Of a stretch of DNA of 64,000 nt, positions 1-9,772 are shown piece by piece (the stretch's first letter is position 1; each line of letters opens with the position of its first letter). The stretch comes from Prinsepia uniflora (taxonomy: Eukaryota > Streptophyta > Magnoliopsida > Rosales > Rosaceae): assembly GCA_032719365.1 (NCBI GenBank), contig CM064867.1, positions 59,894,601 to 59,958,600 of the forward strand, written 5' to 3'. Made by a program: the position numbers and the translations under genes. Below the pieces are notes generated by a model. That model saw nothing but the letters and a program-made list of their open reading frames with translations. It was not told the DNA's origin and searched no databases.

Positions 1-651
1 CGTGAGATATGACGACAGGGACGTCTAGCATCTGGGACGCTAAGCATCTGGGATGCTGGTGATGGTAATGGTAAAATATGGATTAATGAATAAAATGGCT
101 TATTGGTTGGATATGTGTTATGTGGTAAAAATGGATTATTGGTTATGATATGGTATGTAGGGTCGGGGACCCTAAATGGTTTTGGATTTTTGAATTGATG
201 TTCATCTATGGTCGTGGGTGGTGACCCACATGGTTTTAATATGTATGGTGGTGGTATTCCACGGTTTTGGGCTGAGTTCCCACACTTGGTTTTTGGTTAA
301 CGGTTTTCGGGCTAAGGCCCTAATGGCTCGGTTGAGCAAACGTTTTGATTACTGGTTTTTGGTGGCATGCATACGTTTTTATTGGAGGGCATAAATGTCT
401 TATAAATGTATTTGGTAAACTTATTGGTTTTTGTCCACTCACAGCTTTTGGTTTTAATGCCCTTCAGGTTGATTACGGATGCGATTGCAGCAGGGACTGG
501 GACATTGCACACCTCCTCCATCGATCCTTGCGCACTCTGGATGCCCTGTTTGGGCAGTGGCTCGTGGTTATCCCTTGTCTGACACCCCTTGTTGGACGGG
601 AGCAGGGCACATTCCACGGTAATCCCGGGGGGATTGGGATGGGTCCTGTCA
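1..651 (+). mobile_element. 3' part of an E-type LTR, cut by the window edge
   Basis: The segment reads like the 3' ends of the E-type LTRs elsewhere in the window: dyads of the form gacgtc/ggatgc near the start, GGGCTAAGGCCC near 310, a GCATGCAT motif near 366, then TGTCCACTCACAGC and a CCCTTCAGGTTG block. It closes with GGGATGGGTCCTGTCA at 651, the usual LTR terminus. No tRNA-Met primer site follows, so it is a solo LTR or the 3' LTR of an element lying to the left. The sequence beyond it is a minus-strand LTR of the same family, so it probably inserted there. Confidence 0.75.
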
Positions 652-1494
652 CCATAAGTACGGAAAATCATCTTAAAACCGAAAACCTCGATTTACATGC
701 TAGCACGTAAATCGCCTCAAAGTGCATGAAACCATATAATTCACAACCATCCAAACCAACATCATAGATTCATATTGATAAACCATATAAAAAAATTTAT
801 GCATGCATCACAGTTTAGAAATCAAGGTCCACTCACAGACCGTCCTAAGTTGCCGCCTCGATTTGCGTGTCGAAAGCTTCTCCTGGCTAATCGTCTTTTC
901 CGGGACTCCTAAACCTGTCCAAATTAATCTAGAGGGTTACTAACAACCTTATTAACCTCTCATTGAAGCCCCGTAATTTTTCTGAATTTTTAACTATTCT
1001 AAATCTCGAACCTAAACCTTCCGATGTCCCGAACATTATCGAGACGGTGTCCGATCGACACGAAACTAGTCCCAAAATGTTCTTTACATCGAATTGATTA
1101 AAAGTCATGTTGGATTCATCCCAAAAAGGTGGCCCACGTGCCCCCACCCGCTGCCTGAAGTCCCTGCGCGTGAAGCCCACGCGTCGAGCACTGTTCATCC
1201 CTAACCTCAGTCGAACTCGGTCTGACTGGTTTGAACCAGACAGGACCAGGGGTCCAATCTCATTCATTTCCAATCCATTTCTTCCCTTTTTCATTCCTAA
1301 ACCCTCCTAGCATCAAACCTAAACTTCCTAGCTATTAAAAACACAGAAAACCTAAAAGAAATTGTACCTTCCATGCTCAAACCATGGCTTGAACTTCAAG
1401 CTTGGTTTTCCCGTCCCTTAGCCTTCCATTTCCTTTGAAAACAATCCTTGATTAGTCACTAATTTAATCCTAAAATTCGGGACGGGTCGTTACA
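652..1494 (-). mobile_element. 5' half of an E-type LTR, minus strand
   Basis: Read on the minus strand, it begins with TGTAACGACCCGTCCCGAA at 1494 and continues through the GTGAGTGGAC and TGCATGCAT block (around 800-840) seen in the other E-type LTRs. It stops abruptly at 652, where the plus-strand LTR fragment ends. The simplest reading is that this LTR was split by insertion of the 1-651 LTR, its other half lying outside the window. The ends of several apparent ORFs here have no homology that I recognise. Confidence 0.75.
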
Positions 1495-2368
1495 ATAAAT
1501 GACAATTTTTCCCCTAATATCCATTGAGAGTCTGGAGAAGGCCGTTATGAAGGCCTCGACATCTGGAATACATCGATAGGCGGAACGCTAAAATCGGAGG
1601 TCAGATGGATTTTCTATGGGTCTAGAATACATAAGGGTATTTTGGTAAATATTGGGTTGAAGGGTAGATTGGTAATTTTCCCTTTTAGCATGTGATATGC
1701 TTGAAACTAGGAACTTCTTCAGATTTCTCCCAATTAACCCCACCGACATGCAGGAGTATATATATACATATATATATACGTGCATATGTTTGAAGTTGGG
1801 TGGTCAGTGCTGGCTGGCTGAAAGGAAGAAACAAATAGGAAACCAACCACTAAGAATGAAACCACCAGAGGAGTGAGTAGGGAAGTAAAGGGGAAGAAAA
1901 ATGATGAAAAACAGTGAAGAAAATTGGAAGGAAAGAAGGGGAATAACCAAGGGAAATGACAAGCTCGAGGTGGAACCTGTGGGGTGTTTCCTTCGGGTCT
2001 TTACTTCTATGACATGAAACATAATTAGAAGTATGCTACAAAATTCGTGGAGATCCCGTGATCGCTTTGGGATAGAAAAGAGAGATGTTGGTCACTAGAA
2101 ACGTTGTGGAAACGACTAGGCAGCCATGGCCGCAGGTGACATAGGTAAGTTGGTAAGACCCTGTAAGTATTTCCACTCCCTAATTACATAGAACCTCTTC
2201 TTAGTCGATTTAGAAGAAGATTGATGTTTAGAACAAATAAAACGGACAAAAAATGGGAATGTTAGGCCCTGGTCGGGTTGCCGGGTTGGGCGATCCCAAA
2301 ACTTGGGAAGGCGGGTGAGGAAGACAAGCTACTGTGCTTGGCGCATGGGCTCACGTGCAGCCACATCT
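1495..2368 (+). mobile_element. LTR H, left fragment (D-type LTR interrupted by element A)
   Basis: This non-coding stretch resembles the first part of LTR D: a 'ttgcccct' block, a cat-cgataggcgg line, a TATA-rich stretch near 1760 and a gcgcatgg...cacgtgcagcc line just before the junction. It is cut at 2368 by element A and resumes at 12604. Bases 2364-2368 (CATCT) are the left target duplication of A. Its own beginning is displaced to the left of the 652-1494 LTR. Confidence 0.6.
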
Positions 2369-5170
2369 TATAAAGCCCCGGAAATTTGAAAAAAATGTAA
2401 TATTGAAAAATATTGAATAAAATGACGTTTTTACCCCTGTGAGTCGTTTGGTCAATTTGTTGTCTTTTTTATTTGAGGGTCGAACGGACGTTGACCAATG
2501 ACCGTGACGTAGTTCGGGACGTCACGAGTTCATAGACAGGTGGCACGTCCGATTCGGACGAACAGGGTGAAAGTTATGACGTTAGGAAGTCCAGGGGCAT
2601 TATCGTAATTTGGACGTTATAAGGGAAAAAGTTGACTTTTTGTTTGACAATTGGTTTTCACACAACTCGAAGACCGTTAGATTCGTCTCGATGCCCCGAG
2701 TACAACGACTGGCGGCACGCGTGAAACGGACCCAGGATGATCGAGTTACGGGTCACGGAAGTTGGAGGGCATTTTGGTAATTATTGCACTGAGGGGTATT
2801 TTGGTCATTTGCACGGCGGTTACTGTAGCACCACCGTGAAAAACAGAGTGCACGGCCCGTGGTGTTTTGTGCGTGTAATTGTTTATGGCTTTAGTGGACT
2901 GGTGAGTGGGTTTAGTTTATGGATTTTAACACTGTGGGAGGCATTCAAGCGTGTCTGGGCAGAGTCTCAAAGCACGGGGGAGGTTTTAAAATTGTTCTTG
3001 GGGACTGTTTTCGGGAAACAACTGCTCAGTGATCAGCGGAAGGATTCCCACGAGTTGTCGTCTCATTTCGATCGACTAACCGAGTTAGAGGAAGTAGGGA
3101 GTTCATTTTGGAGTTAGTGGAGAGTTGCGAGCCTGAGAGAAAACCAGAGAGCTGAGTTCTGGAAAAATGGAGGGAAATTCGAAGGTTGGGTTTTGAGGTG
3201 AGTTGAACAAAATTGAGGGTGGAATTAGTCTTCTGGGATCCTTGCTAACATGACCGTGCAAGAATTGAAGAGCTTTGATCACGGTTTGCCTAGGAACGTG
3301 AGTTCCAGTTTCAGAGAAAATACAGTGTTGAGGACGACGACTTTCAGGTGAGTTTTGGGTCAATTGAATTGATGTTTGGGTTCGTCTAGGTGCCCTTAAG
3401 CTACTGTCTGAATTAATTTGGGAGTGGGTTCGATCTGGGTGAGTTGTGGACTTCGACCCGATTTGAGGTTCGAGTTTGGATTGGTCGATAGGGTCCAAGT
3501 CGAGGTTAATAATCGACATAGAACTGAAATTAAAAGGTTACAGAAGAAGTTAGAATAAAAAACGAGAGAAATTGATTGAGAATTGAAGGTTAACTGGTCG
3601 GGTTGAGTCGCGGGTAATAGACCCGTTTAACAGGCTATTCGGGTGAGGGAGAAGACACTGTAGCTGGCGCGTGGCCTTCCCGCGCAGCCACTTTGGGCGG
3701 CGCGTGACGGCGCGTGTGAGGTCCTTTCCGATCACGGTCAACTGAGGTTTTCTTCCTTTTAATGTTTTTAACAATTTATCTTTAGGGTTCGAGTTGATTG
3801 GGAGTCGTACGAGATAAGTTCGAGGGTTCGGAAGTTTAGGTCCTTAGTTTAATTACGCGGAAAAATCCAGAAAAATTAGGGAAAATCTTACGAGTTATTT
3901 GGGGATGACTGTAACCCTCCTTGTACGTTTTTACAGGCCCGGACATTTCCGAAGCTACGGAGGAGCGCACGGGGCGCGATTGACGCGTCCTAAAACCGTG
4001 AGTGGACTCTTGATTTCCAAATTGTGCATGCATGACTATTTTACTTAATTATCTTGTGTTTTCACTTATGATTATATGATGATAAATATGCTATTTCGGT
4101 TTTACGTGGTTTCACGCTTTTCGAGATAAATATCGTATTTCACGCATTTCAAGGTTACCGTTTTCGCCTATGCATGAATGATGTTTTGATGAAGTCATTG
4201 GATATGATTATGCATGTTACGTATTTATGACGTTTGATTATATTTGTGAGGTGATTTCGGGAATTGCACGTTTTGGTATTTGCATGTGAATTCGGACACA
4301 AGTCCTATTTTGACAAGTTATGATTTCGGAATGAATTTTTGGAAAATGGATCATGATGAATCGTGTTTATAAATGGTTTTTTGTTTAAAGACCCGGTTGA
4401 TTGTTGGATATGGTTTTGGGTTTAAAGACCCAGTTAATTGATGATGGGGGCGGGCCCGGTAAATTGAGTTTAAAGACTCGTGAGTTTAAAGACTCGGTTA
4501 TTGTGATACCCCCGAGGCCTATTGATTATGCTTTGAGTTTAAAGACTCGTTGATATCCCGAGAAGGCCTGATATTGAGTTTAAAGACTCGGATGGATCCA
4601 ACGGTTTAATTGTGATTGTTGATTCACTTTTTACCTGATTTGCGTAATCGATGTTTCAAATTAACGGTTTATGGATTTTGGTAATATTATATTAATTTAC
4701 ACGAGTTATGATGGTTTTTCTACAATGTTTTCCATGTGTTTCGGAAAAAGGGATTTCGAATGTTTAATACGCGTTTTTTTTAACTGGTTATGCATGCGTG
4801 TGCTAAAACTGGAGGGCGAACCCCGGATTCCTTAAACTGTTTTCTACAAATCTTTGTTTCGGTCCCCTCACATTTTGTTGTTTTAACTACCCCCCAAGTT
4901 CGGGGGCTAGCGCCGAGGCAGAGGCATAAAGTTTCCGTTGCGGAGTAGTCAGTTCATAGAGTAGGATTTGATCTTTAACTTGTTTTGTAATATTATGCTT
5001 TGTGAAACTAAGGACTTGAGGTCCAGTCGGTTGTATTTGTTTAATCTCCCTGGTCTGACAATGGGTGTGATGTAATATTATTTTGGTTTTCCGGTCTTTT
5101 GGATTTGATTGTTAGACGGGAGCAGGATGCTTCCCGATTATCGAGGCGATGATCGGGCTGGGTTATGTCA
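2369..5170 (+). repeat. 5' LTR of element A
   Basis: It starts TATAAAGCCCCGG, a mutated form of the TGTAACGCCTCGG start of the 3' LTR, and ends ...TTATGTCA. It contains the GTGAGTGGAC motif at 3998-4007, TGCATGCAT near 4026, an array of GAGTTTAAAGACTCG units (about 4384-4592), ATGCATGC near 4788 and the partner motif GTCCCCTCAC at 4862-4871. Compared with the 3' LTR, it lacks a short stretch around 4888 that includes the CTCCAGG site. Confidence 0.93.
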
Positions 5171-5172
5171 AT

Positions 5173-5185
5173 TGGTATCAGAGCC
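5173..5185 (+). promoter_or_regulatory. Primer binding site, element A (initiator tRNA-Met)
   Basis: TGGTATCAGAGCC lies two bases after the LTR end and is complementary to the 3' end of plant initiator tRNA-Met, the usual primer for minus-strand DNA synthesis in this group. Confidence 0.93.
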
Positions 5186-5269
5186 TAGGTTTACGATTCG
5201 TATCTGGCACTTGGGTGTGCCTTGCTTATTGTACTAACTTATGCCTCTTTCAAAGAAAGACGATTGGCC

Positions 5270-6730
5270 ATGCCTCCGCGACGTGAACCCCCTCCACGAC
5301 CTGACGGTGATGCCGAGAGTGCTTCGATCGAGCGAGCCCAGCTTCTTGGGACTACGGTGTTTAGTGGTGGAGCGGATCCCGAGGATGCCCACCGTTGGAT
5401 TTCTCGGTTTGAGCGGATTTTCGCTGTGATGCACTGTCTTCCTGAGGAGCGAGTTGTGTTGGCCATATTTTTGCTTGATGGATATGCTTATGAGTGGTGG
5501 TATACTCTGGAGTTGTCGGGTTGGGATGCCCGTACAGTGACTTGGGAGACCTTTCGTGAACGGTTTCTGGATCAGTATTATCCCCGTTCATTCCGTGATG
5601 CTAGGGAGACCGAGTTTCTACAACTCAAACAGGGGAGCATGTCGGTAGCTGAGTATGAGCAGAAATTTCAGATGCTATCCCGTTTTGCTCCTACCTTTGT
5701 GTCTACTGAGGCTGAGAAATGTCGTAGGTTCGAGCTTGGCCTATGGGGTGAGATTCGGGCCATTGTGATGGCCAGAGCTTTTACTACTCTCAAGGAGTTG
5801 TCTGATGCCGCAGTACGGGTTGAGGCTAGTCTCCCGACACGTCCACAGTACTCTGGTGGTGGGCAACGTCGAGAGCGTTCATATCCTGGATCGTATGGTC
5901 AGAGAGCCCCGAAGAAGGGACGTTATAGTGGAGCCTCATCTGCAGGCAATGATCGTTATGGCAGACCTGGTAATTTTCAGAGTCCCGGATTCAGAGCGCC
6001 TAGGGCGCAGACTGCTCCGCGAGCGAGCGCGACTTCGGTTGCTTCCACGGGACGGCAGAGTGGTGGTTTTGCTCGAGATGCTTCCAATGTTCTCTGTTTC
6101 TTCTGTGGCGAGCGGGGCCACTATCGGAGGGAGTGTCCATCCTTGCCACAGGGTGGTGGCGCATGTCGGGGTGGAGCAGAGCACGGACGGAACACAGCTG
6201 CAGTTTCTGGGACGGGGAGTACTAGAGGAGGTGGTACTGGAGCGACTAGTGGACAGAGGGGCCGGGGCCGTGGGAGAGCAGCTGGACCACATGCCCGAGT
6301 TTTTGCTGTTACGCAGCAGGAGGCCAGGGCAGCACCTGGTGTTGTGACAGGTACACTCACGATCTTTGGACATGATGTTTGTGCTTTAATTGATCCCGGA
6401 GCTACTCATTCGTTTATATCACAGGATTGTGAGTTGTTGGCGGGTAGAGAGGTGTCCGCATTGGACTGTGACATGGGCGTGAGTACGCCCACGGGAGATG
6501 TGTTTGTTGTAAATCAAGTGTTGCGGGAGTGTCCCGTAATGGTAGGTGACGTTGGGTTGGTAGCTGATTTGATACTCTTGGACTTGCACGACTTTGATGT
6601 CATTTTGGGAATGGATTGGTTGACGCTCCATCATGCTTATATCGAGTGTGTCGATAAGAAGGTTACTTTTTAGAGCCCATGGTTACCGGAAACCATCTTT
6701 CAGGGAATACAACGAGCAACTCCTGTCGGA
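5270..6730 (+). pseudogene. Element A gag and aspartic protease (broken)
   Basis: Gag forms the virus-like particle and binds element RNA; the protease would cleave the polyprotein. The ATG at 5270 (MPPRREPPPRP) was chosen because gag of related copies starts MPPR. The capsid-like region shows FSGGADPEDAHRW, EWWYTLELSGW and EKCRRFELGLWGEIRAI. A basic, Gly/Arg-rich linker follows, then a CCHC zinc knuckle CFFCGERGHYRREC at 6095-6136. The protease follows without a stop; its active site reads DPGATHSF (6392 onward) where the family has DSG, so catalysis is doubtful. FDVILGMDWL marks the second conserved protease block. A TAG stop at 6671-6673 cuts the frame just after the protease. Gag and protease domains are at the family's usual lengths. 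Confidence 0.95.
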
Positions 6731-8190
6731 GTGCTTTCAGCCCTGAAGGCAAGTAAGTTGTTGCGGAAAGGGTGCCAGGGATACTTACCTCAAGTGTTGG
6801 ACACACGAGCTGCACCATTGAGAGTGGAGGATATACCAATAGTACGGAAGTTCCCGGATGTCTTTCCGGAGGATCTACCAGGATTTCCACCGCATCGAGA
6901 TGTCGAGTTCACTATTGATCTTGTTCCAGGTACGCAGCCTATACCTCAGACTCTGTTTCGTATGGCGCCAGCCGAGTTGAAAGAACTGAAGGCGCAGTTG
7001 CAAGAGTTACTTGAGATAGGGTTTATTAGACCGAGTGTATTCCCCATGGGGAGCCCCAATGTTGTTTGTGAGGAAAAAGGATGGGAGTTTGAGACTCTGC
7101 ATCGATTACAGGCAACTGAATAAAGTAACAGTCTGGAACAAATACCCGTTGCCTCGGATCGATGACTTGTTCGATCAGCTGCGAGGAGCGCAGTACTTCT
7201 GCAAAATCGATCTTCGTTCTGGGTATCATCGGTTGTGGGTTAAGGATGAGGATGTACCCAAGACAGCCTATAGAACCCGTTATGGTCATTATGAATTCCT
7301 TGTGATGCCTTTTGGTTTGATCAACGCACCCGCAGCGTTTATGGATTTGATGAACCGAGTGTTACATCCATACTTGGATCACTTCGTCATCGTGTTCATC
7401 GACGATATTCTAGTTTACTCGAAGAGTGCGGGAGAGCACGAGGAGCACTTAAGGATGGTGCTGGGTACCTTGAGGGAAAACCAGTTGTATGCGAAGCTCA
7501 GCAAGTGTCAGTTCTGGTTGACGAGCGTGAGTTTCTTGGGGCATGTGATCTCAATTGATGGAATCAGTGTGGATTCTTAGAAAGTTGAAGCAGTGGCGAA
7601 GTGGGAACAACCGAAGACCGTCACTGAAGTCAGAAGTTTCTTGGGTTTGGCTGGCTATTACAGGAGGTTTGTAGAGGGTTTCTCTACCATTGCTGCCCCG
7701 TTGACACGACTGACGCGGAAGGGAGTCAAGTTTGTCTGGGATGACGATTGTGAGCGTAGTTTTCGAGAGCTAAAGGAAAGGTTGACATCTGCTCCTATAC
7801 TAACCCTTCCAGACGATAGTGGAGAATTTGAGGTGTACAGTGATGCATCCTTACAGGGATTGGGATGTGTACTAATGCAGCATGGGAAAGTGATTGCCTA
7901 TGCTTCGCGCCAGTTGAAGCCGCAAGAGCGTAATTATCCGACACACGACTTGGAGTTAGCTGCTGTCGTGCATGCGCTGGAAATTTGGAGACATCACTTG
8001 TATGGTGCGACTTGCAGGCTGTTCACGGATCACAAGAGCCTGAAGTACTTGTTCACCCAGAAGGACTTGAATGTGAGGCAACGACGGTGGCTGGAGCTAA
8101 TTAAGGATTACGATTGCACGATTGAGTACCACCCTGGAAAAGCCAATGTGGTAGCTAACGCTCTAAGCCGGAAGTCAACGCATACTGTAG
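6731..8190 (+). pseudogene. Element A reverse transcriptase and RNase H (broken)
   Basis: This part would copy element RNA into DNA. The frame resumes after the upstream TAG and leads into RT with FPDVFPEDLPG. A one-base insertion near 7038-7042 shifts the frame within the PSVSPWGAP-like block. RT then shows RLCIDYRQLNKVT, KIDLRSGYH, MPFGLINAPAAFMDLMN and the catalytic FIDD at 7395-7406. A TAG at 7578-7580 interrupts the thumb. RNase H starts around SDASLQG (about 7839) and includes TDHKSLKY. Its last acidic residue is replaced: VANALSRK at about 8151 where the family has VADALSRK. The enzyme would therefore be inactive even without the stops. Confidence 0.95.
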
Positions 8191-9720
8191 CACATCTAAG
8201 GACGGTTCATTTGCCGCTATTGATTGAACTCCGTAAACCTAGCATTGATTTGGGACTGGATAGCCAAGGTGCCTTGCTGGCTAATTTTCATGTGAGACCA
8301 CTCTTAATCGATCGGATCGTTGAGGCTCAATCTCAAGATCCTGTCTCGTGTGTACTTCGGATTGAAGTGGAAGCCAGTGAGCGGCAAGACTTCACAGTCA
8401 GGGAGTATGGAGCCTTACTAAAAGAAGGACGGTTGTGTGTGCCAGACGCCAAGGCACTGAAGAAGGAGATCTTGGACGAGGCTCATAGTTCGGCCTATGC
8501 GATGCATCCTGGTGGGACCAAGATGTATCGTACATTGCGAGAACACTATTGGTGGCCGGGTATGAAACGAGAGATTGCCGAGTTTGTCAGCAGTTGTCTG
8601 ATTTTCCAACAAGTGAAGGCTGAGAGACAACGACCTTATGGAGCCTTGCAACCACTACCTATTCCGGAATGGAAATGGGATCACCTAATGATGGATTTTG
8701 TGTTTGGACTTCCTAGGACACCCAGAGGTCACGATGGAGTTTGGGTGATTATGGACAGGCTTACGAAATCAGCTCATTTCTTGCAGGTGCGAGGGAACTT
8801 CAGGATGACACAGTTGGCTCAATTGTTTATCGATGAGATCATCCGGTTGTACGGTACTCCGGAATCCATAGTTTCTGACAGAGACCCGAGGTTTACTTCT
8901 CAGTTTTGGCAAAGTCTACAGGAAGCCTTTGGGACGAAACTTCGTTTCAGTACTGCATTTCATCCTCAGACTGACGGCCAGTCTGAGCGGACCATCCAGA
9001 TATTGGAGGATATGATGCGAGCTTGCGTTTTGCAATTTCAAGGCACTTGGGAATCACACCTAGCCTTGATGGAATTTGCCTATTACAACAGCTATCAGGC
9101 GAGTATTCACCTAGCCTTGTACGGACGGCAGTGCAGAACCCCATTGTGTTGGAAGGACGTGGGTGAAAGGAAAATGACGAAATTCGAATTGGTGGAATTG
9201 ACAACCGAGAAGGTCAAACTCATCCGAGATCGGCTCAAGGCAGCCCAAGACACACAAAAGAGCTATGTGGACCATCGGATTTGAGATCCTGAGTTTGCGG
9301 TCGGAGAACGGGTATTTTTGAAACTGTCCCCTTGGAAAGGTGTGGTGAGATTTGGCAGGCGAGGAAAGTTGAGCCCTCGTTTTATTGGACCTTATGAGAT
9401 TACTGAGAGGATTGGCCAAGTTTCCTACAGGTTAGCACTACCGCCAGAACTTTCACAGGTCCACGATGTTTTCCACGTGTCGATGCTGGGGAAATATGTG
9501 TTTGATGCATCGCATGTTCTGGAGGAACAACCTATTGAGCTCCGAGAGGACTTGAGTTTTGAAGAATAGCCGGTACAGATTTTGGACCGAAAGGATAAGG
9601 TGCTACGCCGGAAGACCGTTCCTCTGGTAAAGGTTCTCTAGAGGAACCAGAATGTGGAGAAAGCCACATGGGGAACCCGAGGCGCAGATGCGAGAACAGT
9701 TCCCCTATTTGTTTCCTTGA
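8191..9720 (+). pseudogene. Element A integrase and chromodomain (broken)
   Basis: Integrase inserts the cDNA; the chromodomain of this clade is thought to steer insertion to marked heterochromatin. The HHCC zinc module is recognisable (AMHPGGTKMYRTLREHYWWPG), but its last cysteine is Phe (CLIF, 8595-8606). The DDE core is intact to the eye: Asp in MMDF at 8694, Asp in SDRDPRF at 8877 and Glu in QSERT at 8985. The C-terminal GPYEITERIG, HDVFHVSML and LDRKDKVLRRK blocks identify the chromodomain. Breaks are TGA 9282-9284, TAG 9567-9569, TAG 9639-9641 and a one-base insertion near 9670. The expected end is TGA at 9718-9720. Confidence 0.93.
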
Positions 9721-9739
9721 AATTTTGGGACAAAATTTC

Positions 9740-9772
9740 TTAAGGGGGGGGGGGGGGGGGGGGGGGGGAGAT
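9740..9772 (+). promoter_or_regulatory. Polypurine tract of element A with a 25-G run
   Basis: TTAA followed by 25 consecutive G (9744-9768) and AGAT lies directly before the 3' LTR. The polypurine tract primes plus-strand synthesis. Tracts in related copies here (for example TTAAGGGAGGAAGG on the minus strand at 58300) have no such run, so the G stretch is probably an expansion, or a sequencing or assembly uncertainty. Confidence 0.85.

Noticed and set aside
4384..4592. CRISPR-like array
   Set aside because: Units are about 15 bp with irregular spacers, lie in plant LTRs and recur in each copy; the resemblance is superficial.
5805..6373. Open frames of 145-180 codons overlapping element A gag
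   Set aside because: They are in other frames of the gag linker, a GC-rich coding region; gag has the zinc knuckle and family alignment, these have none.
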